A stretch of DNA of 64,000 nt from Algoriphagus sediminis. Lineage in GTDB: Bacteria > Bacteroidota > Bacteroidia > Cytophagales > Cyclobacteriaceae. The notes below the pieces were generated by a model that was not told the origin of the DNA, ran no database searches, and saw only the letters and a program-made list of their open reading frames with translations. Location of the stretch: the NCBI RefSeq assembly GCF_030403435.1, contig NZ_JAUEPH010000004.1, positions 1-64,000 of the forward strand. Direction: 5' to 3'. A program made the translations under genes and the position numbers. Shown piece after piece: positions 8,728-17,853 of this stretch (positions within the stretch are counted from its first letter, which is position 1; each line of letters begins with the position of its first letter).

Positions 8728-9327
8728 ATGAAAACTTTACCCTCATTAATTGGGATCTTAGTATTGTCCTTTGCAATTGCCTCGTGTAAACCGGATGTTT
8801 CCCCAGGAGATAAATTCTTTGCCCAAGGCAAATATGAAGAGGCTATCAAAGCTTACACTGAAAAACTTGAGTTCTCAAAAAATGATGTGAAAGTTCTGTA
8901 CAATCGGGGGAGAGCTTATGAGGAGCTGGACAACTATGAAATGGCCGAAAGAGACTTCCAAAATGTTTTGGACTTAGAACCAAATAACTTTCAAGCTCTG
9001 CTTTCCCTTTCTAACCTGAATCATAAAGAAAAGAAGTATACCACGGCATTACTTTATGCCAACAAGGCTGCTGATATTTCAGGTGCGCCAGCGATGGCTT
9101 CCTTTATGAAGGCAAGGGCCCAGCATCAGCTTGGTGATACCAAAGAGGCTTTAAAATCCTACGGTCAGGCGATTCAAATAGATAAAGAATTTGGACAGGC
9201 CTATTATAATCGTGGATTATTGAAAGTTGCTACCGGCAGAATAGGAGCAGCCTGCGAGGATTTTCAATTGGCTTTGGCTTTGGAATATCCGGGTTCTAAA
9301 GAAGCTCAGGAAAAGTATTGTAGATAA
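8728..9327 (+). CDS. TPR-repeat lipoprotein
   Basis: A 199-residue protein with a lipoprotein signal ending in IASC (cysteine 20). The mature part is made of about four to five tetratricopeptide repeats (for example FAQGKYEEAIKAYTEKLE, and VLYNRGRAYEELDNYEMA), which usually serve as protein-binding scaffolds in the periplasm. No catalytic motif is present. It lies 13 bases after dapD on the same strand. The partner cannot be predicted. Confidence 0.85.
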   Translation: MKTLPSLIGILVLSFAIASCKPDVSPGDKFFAQGKYEEAIKAYTEKLEFSKNDVKVLYNRGRAYEELDNYEMAERDFQNVLDLEPNNFQALLSLSNLNHKEKKYTTALLYANKAADISGAPAMASFMKARAQHQLGDTKEALKSYGQAIQIDKEFGQAYYNRGLLKVATGRIGAACEDFQLALALEYPGSKEAQEKYCR

Positions 9328-9352
9328 ATCAGAATAAGAACTAGACAATAAA

Positions 9353-9387
9353 ATGCTCACTAGAGGCTAGATGCTTTTAGTGAGCAT
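9353..9387. terminator. hairpin between convergent genes, probable terminator
   Basis: A 10-base perfect stem (ATGCTCACTA at 9353-9362, TAGTGAGCAT at 9378-9387) with a 15-base loop between two convergent genes. It overlaps the last codons of the minus-strand gene. On the minus strand it is followed by a T-rich run, so it fits best as terminator of that gene and may act in both directions. Confidence 0.6.
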
Positions 9388-10126
9388 TTCCATTATTGAG
9401 CCTCAATAAACCCATAATTTTATGTTCGTGGGGTTCATGATCACATATTTGATCGGAGGATAACTGTCCGGAACCCGAGCAGGTTCTACAAGCGCTTACT
9501 TCCTTTTTACTTCCCTGACAGACAGGGCAGGTCAATCTACCATTTGCAGAGCATCTTTCACATTCAAAGTACTCCACGATATTGAAGACATTCACTCGGG
9601 TGATCATTCCACTTCCTGCGCAGCGACTACAACCAACCACTCCTTTTGCTTTGCAGTAATCACAATCCTGTTCGATCTCTTTCTGACCTTCGCAAGTAAA
9701 GCAACTTTTGTATCGATAGCCTCTTCGGTCGCATAATTGACAAACCTGAATAGCTTTTAAGGGGTCCTGAAGTCTTAATTTGAGTTCTCTTGCTCCCTCA
9801 TAATTCTCACCGGTAAAGCCTGTTATTTCCAGGTATTTATTTAAAAAGTTAGCACTATTATCGTACTGGTTAAGCTGAAAAAGGGTCTCTGCAAAATAGT
9901 ATGGCATCTCCTCCGGCAAAGGAAGCCCGGAATCAATCAGGTTTCTGAAAATATTGTTTGCTGTTTCATAATCGCTTCTTTCCATAGCTGCCACAGCACC
10001 TTTCATCCAGCTATCTGTTTGGCCGAGATTAGGTAATTGAGCTTTGGCCGAAAAGGCCAGAATGAGAAAGAAAAGGGAGGAGAGACTAAAGTTTCTCAAA
10101 GTCAGAATGGTTCTACTAAATTTCAT
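9377..10126 (-). CDS. secreted protein with DnaJ-type cysteine-rich zinc-binding repeats
   Basis: From the ATG at 10126 the product has 249 residues (a TTG two codons earlier at 10132 is also possible). A signal peptide ends near FSAKA/QLP. Residues 30-110 look like TPR-type helices. Residues 115-225 hold seven CxxC pairs (CQLC, CFTC, CDYC, CSRC, CERC, CPVC, CRTC), several in the CxxCxGxG form of the DnaJ zinc domain. The tail is His-rich (CDHEPHEHK). A DnaJ-like zinc domain on an exported protein is unusual because these are normally cytosolic. Function unknown; metal binding and protein-protein contact are likely. No J domain is present. Confidence 0.75.
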   Translation of the reverse strand: MKFSRTILTLRNFSLSSLFFLILAFSAKAQLPNLGQTDSWMKGAVAAMERSDYETANNIFRNLIDSGLPLPEEMPYYFAETLFQLNQYDNSANFLNKYLEITGFTGENYEGARELKLRLQDPLKAIQVCQLCDRRGYRYKSCFTCEGQKEIEQDCDYCKAKGVVGCSRCAGSGMITRVNVFNIVEYFECERCSANGRLTCPVCQGSKKEVSACRTCSGSGQLSSDQICDHEPHEHKIMGLLRLNNGNAH

Positions 10127-10153
10127 CCACAATCATTTGACGTCACAAGAAAA

Positions 10154-10161
10154 CAAATGTA
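10154..10161 (-). promoter_or_regulatory. -7 element upstream of the zinc-finger protein gene
   Basis: TACATTTG on the minus strand matches TAnnTTTG exactly and lies 28 bases upstream of the ATG at 10126. I see no good -33 partner, so the call is tentative. Confidence 0.35.
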
Positions 10162-10308
10162 GGTGTTTTTCACAGTTAAATTTTATTAAGGGTATCTGTA
10201 GTAATCTCTTTGAAAGAATTTCAGAAATTGAAAATTGTCTTTAATTTGGGCAAGGTTTGATCGGAAGGATCAAATAAATCCAAATTTTAATCTTAAAAAC
10301 AACAAATT

Positions 10309-10716
10309 ATGGCACAACAAATCACTATGATCGAAAGCATAGGGCCAGCATTCAAAGAGAAACTAGCACAAGCTGGAGTAACCACAGTAGAAGGACTTTT
10401 AGAAAAAGGTGCGAGCAAAGCAGGCAGAAAAGCTATCGCAGAAGCCTCTGGAATCTCTGAGGGAAAAATTCTTGATTGGGTGAACATGGCTGATTTGTTT
10501 AGAATCAAAGGTGTAGGGAGTCAATTTGCAGAGCTTCTAAAAGCTGCAGGTGTAGATACTGTGAAGGAATTAAGAACTAGAAATGCAGCAAACCTTCATG
10601 CCGCATTGGTGAAAACCCATGAGGAAAAAGGGCTAACAAGAGCAGTTCCTTCTGAGTCTCAGGTAGCCGGGTATGTGGAAGCTGCGAAAGGGCTTGAACC
10701 AATGGTTACTTATTAA
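10309..10716 (+). CDS. helix-hairpin-helix (DUF4332-like) protein
   Basis: A 135-residue soluble protein with two helix-hairpin-helix units of the DUF4332 type. The first is at about 5-55 (IESIGPAFKEKLAQAGVTTVEGLLEKG) and the second at about 65-115 (FRIKGVGSQFAELLKAAGVDTVKEL). Such domains resemble the DNA-binding modules of topoisomerase/RadA-like proteins, but here they form the whole protein, so a structural or nucleic-acid-binding role is all that can be proposed. It stands alone between a 182-base upstream gap and a clear terminator downstream. Confidence 0.8.
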   Translation: MAQQITMIESIGPAFKEKLAQAGVTTVEGLLEKGASKAGRKAIAEASGISEGKILDWVNMADLFRIKGVGSQFAELLKAAGVDTVKELRTRNAANLHAALVKTHEEKGLTRAVPSESQVAGYVEAAKGLEPMVTY

Positions 10717-10737
10717 GCATATCATCTAAATGTTTTG

Positions 10738-10770
10738 AAAACCTTTTTGCCACGGCTTAAAGGTTTTTTT
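10738..10770 (+). terminator. rho-independent terminator after the HhH protein gene
   Basis: A 9-base stem (AAAACCTTT at 10738-10746 with AAAGGTTTT at 10759-10767) and a 12-base loop followed by a run of T. Confidence 0.8.
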
Positions 10771-10784
10771 ATTATCCTTACTAA

Positions 10785-12320
10785 ATGGAACTGGTAGAAA
10801 AATTTAAGCAATCACTGGCAGAGGGTCAGGTTTATAAGAAGGAATTTATTACCCTTGGAACTGGAATTCTGGATTCGGAACCCGTAAGTGGCGCACAGAT
10901 CAAAATTCCCTTAAAAACGATGAATAGGCATGGATTGATAGCTGGTGCCACCGGAACAGGGAAAACCAAAACTCTACAGGTTTTAGCCGAGCAGCTTTCC
11001 CTCAAAGGTGTTCCTTCTGTATTGATGGATTTAAAAGGAGATCTCTCTGGACTGGCTCAGCCTGGAGAGGCGAACGATTTCATTCTAAATCGCTCTAAGG
11101 TAATAGGAGTGGATTATGAACCAATGGGTCTCCCAGTGGAATTGATGTCCATTTCAAATGAAAAAGGAGTAAGACTTAAAGCGACTATTTCAGAGTTTGG
11201 GCCTGTACTCATTTCTCAGATCCTGGACCTGAATGATACTCAAAGGGGAGTAATCGCGCTTATTTTCAGATATTGTGATTTACACCACCTACCACTGCTC
11301 AACCTTCAGGATTTGAAGCGAATGCTTCAATTTGTGACCAATGAAGGGAAGGAAGAAATTACCAAGGAATTTGGGAGAGTGTCCTCTGCCTCTGTAAGTA
11401 CTATAATGAGGAAAATTATCGAACTCGAGCAGCAGGGTGCAGAAAAGTTTTTTGGAGAGAAATCGTTCGAAGTAGAGGATTTCTGTAGGCAAATGTATGG
11501 TAGGGGAATGATTTCAATTATTAGATTGACTGATGTTCAAACTAAGCCCAAACTCTTCTCAACCTTCATGCTAAGCTTACTATCCGAGATTTACGAGACC
11601 TTTCCTGAGCAAGGTGATGATGATAAGCCGAAGCTCTGTCTATTTATAGATGAGGCACATTTAGTCTTTGATAATGCCTCAAACGATTTATTGGAAAAGA
11701 TTGAATCCATTGTAAAGTTGATTCGATCAAAAGGAGTTGGAGTTTATTTTTGTACCCAAACTCCTACCGATGTACCTGAAAGTATTTTGGGTCAGCTGGG
11801 ATTAAAAGTCCAACATGCCCTCAGGGCTTTTACAGCCAAAGATCGAAAAGCAATTAAGAAAACTGCTGAAAATTATCCTGATTCGGAGTTTTATGAAACC
11901 TCTGAGGTGCTCACCTCTATGGGGATAGGAGAGGCTTTAGTAACGGCTTTAAACGAAAAAGGTATTCCAACGCCATTGGCTCATACTTTAATCAGGGCTC
12001 CGATCACCAGGATGGATATTCTTAGTCCGGAAGAAATAGATTCTTTGGTGAATTCTTCAGGCCTTGTAGCCAAGTACAATCTGGATATAGACCGTGAGAG
12101 TGCTTTCGAAATGCTCGAAAAGAAAATGGATGAGATCGAAAAAGTACAGGTAAAAGCAGAATTACCCGGACCCAAACCAAGAACAGCACGGAGAACTAAG
12201 GAGGATGATTCTCTGATTGAAGAACTAAGTAAAAATACTATGGTCAGGCAATTAGGACGAACTATTTTCCGTGAGCTCACCAGAGGTATTCTTGGTTCTT
12301 TCACTGGTAGAAGAAGATAA
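10785..12320 (+). CDS. HerA-like / DUF853 ATPase (YjgR family)
   Basis: A 511-residue P-loop ATPase of the HerA-FtsK superfamily, DUF853/YjgR branch. Walker A GATGTGKT is at 54-61, and Walker B with its following glutamate (LCLFIDEAHL) near 283-292. An arginine- and lysine-rich tail closes the protein (TGRRR). HerA relatives translocate DNA or act with nucleases; for the DUF853 branch the role is not settled. There is no NurA-like nuclease neighbour, so a housekeeping role is more likely than a defence role. The next gene follows after 20 bases on the same strand. Confidence 0.88.
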   Translation: MELVEKFKQSLAEGQVYKKEFITLGTGILDSEPVSGAQIKIPLKTMNRHGLIAGATGTGKTKTLQVLAEQLSLKGVPSVLMDLKGDLSGLAQPGEANDFILNRSKVIGVDYEPMGLPVELMSISNEKGVRLKATISEFGPVLISQILDLNDTQRGVIALIFRYCDLHHLPLLNLQDLKRMLQFVTNEGKEEITKEFGRVSSASVSTIMRKIIELEQQGAEKFFGEKSFEVEDFCRQMYGRGMISIIRLTDVQTKPKLFSTFMLSLLSEIYETFPEQGDDDKPKLCLFIDEAHLVFDNASNDLLEKIESIVKLIRSKGVGVYFCTQTPTDVPESILGQLGLKVQHALRAFTAKDRKAIKKTAENYPDSEFYETSEVLTSMGIGEALVTALNEKGIPTPLAHTLIRAPITRMDILSPEEIDSLVNSSGLVAKYNLDIDRESAFEMLEKKMDEIEKVQVKAELPGPKPRTARRTKEDDSLIEELSKNTMVRQLGRTIFRELTRGILGSFTGRRR

Positions 12321-12340
12321 TTATAACTATCTAAATATCA

Positions 12341-13573
12341 GTGTCTAAAAAAATTAGAATAGCGGTAATTGGTGGAGGAGCAGCTGGTTTCTTTTCTGCC
12401 ATTTATGCTTCATCGCAAAACACTGAAGTCCACCTTTTTGAAAAATCTTCCAAGCTGCTATCCAAAGTAAGGATTTCTGGTGGTGGACGCTGCAATGTTA
12501 CCCATCAGCCCCTACCAGTTTCTGCCTTGGTGAAGAATTATCCAAGAGGTGAAAAGTTTCTTAAAAAGGTATTTCCCAAGTTCTCATCCCGGGACACCAT
12601 GGATTGGTTTGAAAATAGAGGAGTCCAATTGAAAATTGAATCGGATGGAAGAGTATTTCCGGTCTCAGATGATTCCCAAAGCATTATCGATGCCTTGCTC
12701 GAAGAGAGCAAAAAAAAGGGGATCAGAATTCATTTGACAAGCGGTGTTGGGGAAATTATTCCTGAGGATAATTGCTTTCGGCTTAGAATAAATGAAAAGG
12801 AATTCAACTTCGATCGGGTCATCGTAGCTGCAGGTGGCCATCCCAAACTGAATGGCTTCTCTTTTTTGAGTCATCTGAAACATCAGTTAGTGGAGCCGAT
12901 TCCCTCACTATTTACTTTCAATACACCCCAAGAACCCATCAAAAGCTTACCGGGCATTTCCTTTGCTGATTCAAAGGTTAAATTGGCTGGAACTAAACTG
13001 GAGTACCGGGGACCGATGATTATCACTCATTGGGGAGTGAGTGGGCCGGCCGTTTTAAAATTATCTGCTTTTGGGGCAAAGTGGCTTTACGACCAAAGCT
13101 ACGAGGCCATGGCTGTGATAAACTGGAATTCAGAATTTGGGGAAAATGATTACTTGAATCAGATTCAAAACTTTAAACTAAAGCATCCCAAAAGGTTGGT
13201 TATCAAACACCCACTTTTTGGACTGCCTGCGAGATTCTGGGAACATTTGGTCGATAGATCTGGTATTGAGCCAAATGAAATTTTAGGCGATTTGTCGAAA
13301 AAACAGATCAATAAGCTAGTCCAGAACCTTTTTTGTTATAATTTACATGTGAAAGGCAAGACCACTTTCAAAGAAGAGTTTGTCACCGCAGGCGGAGTAG
13401 CCTTGGAAGGAGTCTCAAGTCAATCAATGGAAAGTAAATATCACCCTTACTTGTTTTTCGCTGGAGAAGTTCTGGATATAGATGGTTTAACAGGCGGATT
13501 TAATTTTCAATCTGCTTGGTCTACTGCGTATTTAGCCGGCACCTCCGCGAAAGCAACCCATAAAAATGAGTAA
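12341..13573 (+). CDS. NAD(P)/FAD-dependent oxidoreductase, HI0933/YhiN family
   Basis: A 410-residue flavoprotein starting at GTG. The dinucleotide-binding GGGAAG motif is at residues 11-16, followed by the family pattern SGGGRCN near 46-52. The C-terminus has the flavin-contact pattern FAGEVLDIDGLTGGFNFQ and AWSTAYLAG that marks the HI0933-like family, once annotated as aminoacetone oxidases. Substrate unknown. Its end overlaps the next short gene by eight bases, so the two are likely co-translated. Confidence 0.9.
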   Translation: MSKKIRIAVIGGGAAGFFSAIYASSQNTEVHLFEKSSKLLSKVRISGGGRCNVTHQPLPVSALVKNYPRGEKFLKKVFPKFSSRDTMDWFENRGVQLKIESDGRVFPVSDDSQSIIDALLEESKKKGIRIHLTSGVGEIIPEDNCFRLRINEKEFNFDRVIVAAGGHPKLNGFSFLSHLKHQLVEPIPSLFTFNTPQEPIKSLPGISFADSKVKLAGTKLEYRGPMIITHWGVSGPAVLKLSAFGAKWLYDQSYEAMAVINWNSEFGENDYLNQIQNFKLKHPKRLVIKHPLFGLPARFWEHLVDRSGIEPNEILGDLSKKQINKLVQNLFCYNLHVKGKTTFKEEFVTAGGVALEGVSSQSMESKYHPYLFFAGEVLDIDGLTGGFNFQSAWSTAYLAGTSAKATHKNE

Positions 13574-13910
13574 AATTTACCCTAATCTACCCGACAAAAT
13601 TGAGGAGATGGCTGAAGGAGATTTGGAGTTCAAAACCCAATTAGTTCTGGCTATTCAAAACGGAATTCAGGAATTGAAGGAGAAATATTCCGAAGGCAGT
13701 TTGAGTCAGGATGCACAAATCATCCAGGCCATTAGACATAAGGTAAAGCCTACCCTTCAGTTGTTTGGCTTTGATGATTTGATCGATTATCTCAATGAAG
13801 GCAAGGAAATCCTCGAAAGCACAGGTTTCGGTTCAAAGTTTGACAAACATGCCAGCAAAGTGGATTTAAAATTAGACAAAGCCTTGGACAGATTGAAGTC
13901 CTTGAGTTAA
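13566..13910 (+). CDS. small conserved-type protein of unknown function
   Basis: A 114-residue acidic, helical, soluble protein with no signal peptide or catalytic motif. The sequence is consistent with a four-helix bundle, and the stretch IRHKVKPTLQLFGFDDL (near 58-74) recalls histidine phosphotransfer (Hpt) domains, where a histidine sits in a similar helix. With H59 as a possible phospho-acceptor this is only a suggestion. It overlaps the flavoprotein gene by eight bases. No confident function. Confidence 0.7.
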   Translation: MSKIYPNLPDKIEEMAEGDLEFKTQLVLAIQNGIQELKEKYSEGSLSQDAQIIQAIRHKVKPTLQLFGFDDLIDYLNEGKEILESTGFGSKFDKHASKVDLKLDKALDRLKSLS

Positions 13911-13966
13911 GTATCATTTGAGATTATTTTTCAATTGAGTAGTTTTGGGTTTTTCTCTCCTTCAAA

Positions 13967-14926
13967 ATGCCCATAGGACAACCTAACTATTCTCGTTATC
14001 CATTTTACCTTTTTAATGGTCATCTGGAAACTATTGTACCCAGTTTGTTCAGGCAGGTGGAGGGCATTAATTACACCCGAGAAAAAATTGATACTCCAGA
14101 TGGAGATTTTCTGAATCTTGATTGGTCCAAAGTAGGCTCAGAATCGCTTTTGTTGATTTCTCATGGATTAGAGGGTGATTCTAATCGACATTATGTTAGA
14201 GGTCTAGTAAAGCTATTTAATAGTAGAGGCGTGGATGTTTTGGTTTGGAACAATAGAAGTTGCGGAGGAGAGATGAATCTTCAACCAATTCTTTACCATC
14301 ATGGAGCCAGCTATGATCTGGACACCACCATAAAGCATGTTCTGAAAAATCATAGTTACAAAAACATCTATCTGGCTGGAATCAGCATGGGAGGAGCCCA
14401 GACATTGAATTATATGGGTGAGAAAGGAGCAGATCTACCTACCCAGATTAAAAAGGCTGCAGTTTATTCCACGCCTTGCAATCTCCCCAGCAGTGCAGCC
14501 ACTCTTAAAGAACGGAGAAATGTTTTTTACAAAAAGAGATTCCTGGGAAAGCTCAAAAACAAAATGAAATTAAAGGCTGAGCAATTTCCTGATTTGGTCG
14601 ATTTAGATCTTTTGGAGAGAGTGGATAATTTTGATGATTTCGATACCTATTTCACAGCAAAGCTTCATGGCTTTACGGATGCGGACGACTTTTATCAAAC
14701 TGTTTCTCCGGACCAAAGGATGCCTTCTATTCCAATTGAAACTTTGGTTTTAAATGCTTTGAATGACCCTCTTTTAGGTCCAGAATGCTATCCTGTAGAC
14801 CTCGCGAGTAAAAAGAGTGAGATTCTTCTGGAAATGCCAGAGAGAGGTGGGCATACGGGTTTTGTGGTACGAGGAGAGGAGTTTACCTGGGCCGAACACC
14901 GGCTTTGGGATTTTCTCATGAGTTAG
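13967..14926 (+). CDS. alpha/beta hydrolase of the YheT family
   Basis: A 319-residue serine hydrolase. The oxyanion-side motif is ISHGLEGDSNRHY (near 64-76), the nucleophile elbow is AGISMGGAQ (near 138-146), the acid is in NALNDPLLG near 262, and the histidine is in GGHTGF near 302. This order and the YheT-type WNNRSCGGE segment match the UPF0017/YheT family of esterase-like proteins. The physiological substrate is not known. It is a single gene, with short gaps on each side. Confidence 0.88.
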   Translation: MPIGQPNYSRYPFYLFNGHLETIVPSLFRQVEGINYTREKIDTPDGDFLNLDWSKVGSESLLLISHGLEGDSNRHYVRGLVKLFNSRGVDVLVWNNRSCGGEMNLQPILYHHGASYDLDTTIKHVLKNHSYKNIYLAGISMGGAQTLNYMGEKGADLPTQIKKAAVYSTPCNLPSSAATLKERRNVFYKKRFLGKLKNKMKLKAEQFPDLVDLDLLERVDNFDDFDTYFTAKLHGFTDADDFYQTVSPDQRMPSIPIETLVLNALNDPLLGPECYPVDLASKKSEILLEMPERGGHTGFVVRGEEFTWAEHRLWDFLMS

Positions 14927-14976
14927 TCTCTCTTGAGCATCTTTTGGTATATTTAGGATAAATCAATTGCTCGAAA

Positions 14977-16500
14977 ATGAGAAAGCTATTTTTCGGCTCC
15001 ATCATCCTGCTGGGGCTACTCACTATTTTTCTGATGTGGTATTATGAACTTACCCGGTTCACCATTGGACAAGCTATTTTGTTTTTGTTGGGGGTTTTGG
15101 TTTTGATAGGCATTTATGACGTGATTCAAAAGGATCATGCCATACTTAGAAACTACCCCGTGGTAGGTCATTTTAGATATTTACTTGAATCCATTAGTCC
15201 TGAGATCCAGCAATATTTTATTGAGGATAATACCAGCGGTAAGCCATTCGACAGGAATACCCGAGCCTTGGCGTATCGAAGGGCAAAAAATGTAAACGAC
15301 ACTCATCCCTTCGGAACGCAAATCGACATTTATGAGTCTGATTATATGGGTCTTAGACATTCTATTTACGCCAAGGTTCCTAAGGACAAAGATCCACGAG
15401 TAATAATCGGAGGAAAAGACTGTAAAAAACCATACTCCGCATCAGTTTATAATATATCTGCGATGAGTTTTGGATCCCTTTCGGGAAATGCCATTGCCGC
15501 TTTAAACAAGGGGGCCAAAAAGGGTAATTTTTACCATAATACAGGGGAAGGGGCTATTTCCAGTTATCATCAAAATGGGGGAGATCTGGTCTGGCAAATT
15601 GGAACGGGTTATTTCGGATGCAGGGACGAAAATGGGAATTTTGACGAAGTCAAGTTTCGGGAAAAAGCTACCATGGATCAGGTGAAAATGATCGAGATTA
15701 AGCTTTCTCAGGGAGCAAAACCGGGACATGGAGGAGTATTACCCGGTGTCAAAAATACACCTGAAATTGCTGCTATTCGTGGGGTAAAGCCTGGGGAAAC
15801 GATTATCTCACCACCATCTCACAGTGCCTTTGGAAATGAAGAAGAATTGCTTGACTTCGTTGCGAAGCTCCGTGAGCTAAGTGGGGGGAAACCCGTAGGA
15901 TTCAAGCTTTGTATTGGTAAAACCGAGGAATTTAACGCCATTTGCGAAGCAATTGTCAATAAACAAATCTATCCTGATTTCATCACCATCGATGGGGCTG
16001 AAGGAGGAACGGGAGCAGCTCCTTTAGAATTTTCGGATAGTGTAGGCATACCTTTGGAACCTGCTTTGATATTTGTGCGAAGCAGCTTAAGGAAGTATGA
16101 GATTCGTGACCAAATCAAAATTATTGCCTCTGGCAAAGCGATCAGTGCTTTTTCTATTTTGAAGAATATTGCTCTGGGAGCGGATTTATGTAATGCTGCC
16201 CGTGGTTTCATGTTCAGCCTGGGTTGTATTCAGGCCTTGAGGTGTAATTCAAATGATTGTCCTGCCGGAGTGGCTACTCAAAAAAGAGGATTAGCAAAAG
16301 GCCTGGTAGTTTCTCAGAAATCGGAGAGAGTGTATAATTATCACAAAAACACCATTCATGCTTTGGTCGAACTGTTGGGAGCTAGTGGACATGAACACAC
16401 TTCAGAATTATCTGCTGCAGATCTGGTAAGAGGGGATGAAATGATTGCTATGGCAGACAAATATCTCCCAGACAGCGTGTTAAAGCATTTGGAAGACTAA
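14977..16500 (+). CDS. FMN-binding glutamate-synthase-family protein, membrane-anchored
   Basis: A 507-residue protein. Two hydrophobic segments at about 5-22 and 33-50 anchor it, and the rest is the FMN-binding central domain of glutamate synthase (about 95-480). The cofactor loop PGHGGVLPG is near 249-257. The cysteine pattern C-x5-C-x4-C (GCIQALRCNSNDCPAG) matches the 3Fe-4S site of GltB. It lacks the amidotransferase and GXGXG domains of true glutamate synthase, so it is a stand-alone oxidoreductase of uncertain substrate. The gene converges on the next with a four-base overlap of their ends. Confidence 0.9.
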   Translation: MRKLFFGSIILLGLLTIFLMWYYELTRFTIGQAILFLLGVLVLIGIYDVIQKDHAILRNYPVVGHFRYLLESISPEIQQYFIEDNTSGKPFDRNTRALAYRRAKNVNDTHPFGTQIDIYESDYMGLRHSIYAKVPKDKDPRVIIGGKDCKKPYSASVYNISAMSFGSLSGNAIAALNKGAKKGNFYHNTGEGAISSYHQNGGDLVWQIGTGYFGCRDENGNFDEVKFREKATMDQVKMIEIKLSQGAKPGHGGVLPGVKNTPEIAAIRGVKPGETIISPPSHSAFGNEEELLDFVAKLRELSGGKPVGFKLCIGKTEEFNAICEAIVNKQIYPDFITIDGAEGGTGAAPLEFSDSVGIPLEPALIFVRSSLRKYEIRDQIKIIASGKAISAFSILKNIALGADLCNAARGFMFSLGCIQALRCNSNDCPAGVATQKRGLAKGLVVSQKSERVYNYHKNTIHALVELLGASGHEHTSELSAADLVRGDEMIAMADKYLPDSVLKHLED

Positions 16501-17699
16501 CTCAATCGCTTCATAACCATTTCTGAAATGGTACCACCTATGGCTAAAGAGCTGGTTGCCGCTGGAGAAGGAGCGTTTAGCACATTGATGGCAATGTCAT
16601 TTTCTTCAATGGCGAAGTCATCCAGTAGTCCTCCTTTTTTGTCACATGCCTGAGCCCTTACTCCGGCACCTCCTTCCATCAGATCAGATTCTTGAACTTC
16701 AGGAATCAATTCTTGAAGTGCTTTAGTGAAGGCGCCTTTTGAAAAGGATCGATAAAGCTCCCCAAATCCGGTTTGCCAGTATTTTGCCGCTACTTTTTGA
16801 AAACCTGGCCAGGCCAGTGTCTCGCCAAGTTCTGAAAGGTCTATTTGGGATTTTTTATAACCCTCACGCTTGAATGCCAAAACGGCATTGGGACCAGCTT
16901 CCACTCCACCTTTTTTCATCCGTGTGAAATGAACTCCTAGAAATGGGAAATTGGGATCAGGAACTGGGTAGATCAGATTTTTTACCAAATATTCTTTTTC
17001 GGGGGTCAACTTATAATATTCACCCCGGAAAGGAATAATTTTTATCTGGCTCGGCATCCCAGAAGTCATTTCTGCAATTTTATCAGAATATAATCCGGCA
17101 CAGTTAACAACGAGATTGGTCTCCACTACGCTTTCTGAAGTAATGATTACGATTTTACCTCCTGATCTATTGATTTTCAATACTTTATGGCTGTATTTGA
17201 TTTCGCCTCCATTTTGAATAAACTTTCGGCCATAGGCGAGGGCAACTTGGTAGTAATCCACAATTCCAGTTTGCGGAACATGAATAGCCGCCACGCCGTG
17301 GCAGTGAGGTTCAAATTCCCGAAGCTCTTCTAAAGAAATAGATCGGGTGCCTTCCAGCCCGTTTTCCAGGCCTCTTTTTCGAAGATTTTCTAATAGGGGT
17401 TTTTGCTCTTCTCTTGTTGCCACCACCACTTTTCCAGTGAGTTCAAAAGGGATTTCTTCTTTCTGGCAAAACTCCACCAGCTCTTTGTATCCCTGAAGAC
17501 AATTCCTGGCTTTTAGAGAGCCAGGTTTATAATAAAGTCCTGAATGAATGACTCCGCTATTGTTTCCTGTTTGATGTTTAGCCAGTCCAGCTTCCTTTTC
17601 GAGAACCACAATTTTTAATTTTGGATTCTTCGCTTGAATTTTCAAGGCTGTAGCAAGCCCAACTATACCGCCACCAATGATCGAAACGTCGTACTTCAT
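16497..17699 (-). CDS. lhgO: L-2-hydroxyglutarate oxidase/dehydrogenase
   Basis: A 400-residue FAD enzyme of the DAO/LhgO family that oxidises L-2-hydroxyglutarate to 2-oxoglutarate, feeding electrons to the quinone pool. The FAD motif GGGIVG is at 9-14. Family-specific blocks include HQTGNNSGVIHSGLYY (about 42-57), the substrate-side segment PVPDPNFPFLGVHFT (near 246-260), and the C-terminal NAPSPAATSSLAIG. A -7 element TATATTTG lies on the minus strand at 17716-17723, 17 bases before the ATG. Confidence 0.93.
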   Translation of the reverse strand: MKYDVSIIGGGIVGLATALKIQAKNPKLKIVVLEKEAGLAKHQTGNNSGVIHSGLYYKPGSLKARNCLQGYKELVEFCQKEEIPFELTGKVVVATREEQKPLLENLRKRGLENGLEGTRSISLEELREFEPHCHGVAAIHVPQTGIVDYYQVALAYGRKFIQNGGEIKYSHKVLKINRSGGKIVIITSESVVETNLVVNCAGLYSDKIAEMTSGMPSQIKIIPFRGEYYKLTPEKEYLVKNLIYPVPDPNFPFLGVHFTRMKKGGVEAGPNAVLAFKREGYKKSQIDLSELGETLAWPGFQKVAAKYWQTGFGELYRSFSKGAFTKALQELIPEVQESDLMEGGAGVRAQACDKKGGLLDDFAIEENDIAINVLNAPSPAATSSLAIGGTISEMVMKRLS

Positions 17700-17715
17700 T
17701 CTTACTTATTTCTGA

Positions 17716-17723
17716 CAAATATA
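17716..17723 (-). promoter_or_regulatory. -7 element of the lhgO promoter
   Basis: TATATTTG on the minus strand is an exact TAnnTTTG match 17 bases before the lhgO start; no clear -33 sequence accompanies it. Confidence 0.45.
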
Positions 17724-17820
17724 AATTCTCACAATTAGAAAGTGAGGACATTTTTAAGACCTTTTAATATCGGGCTCACAACTTTTATTAATCTGTCACG
17801 ATTAACTTCCATTAATCATT

Positions 17821-17828
17821 TACTTTTG
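17821..17828 (+). promoter_or_regulatory. -7 element upstream of the DUF5686 gene
   Basis: TACTTTTG matches TAnnTTTG and lies 26 bases before the ATG at 17854. The -33 region is unconvincing. Confidence 0.4.
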
Positions 17829-17853
17829 AAGGCCATTCACCTGGATACATCGA

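Noticed and set aside
10785..12320. HerA-like ATPase as part of a defence system
   Set aside because: No nuclease or other defence partner next to it; neighbours are housekeeping genes, and DUF853 proteins are widespread.
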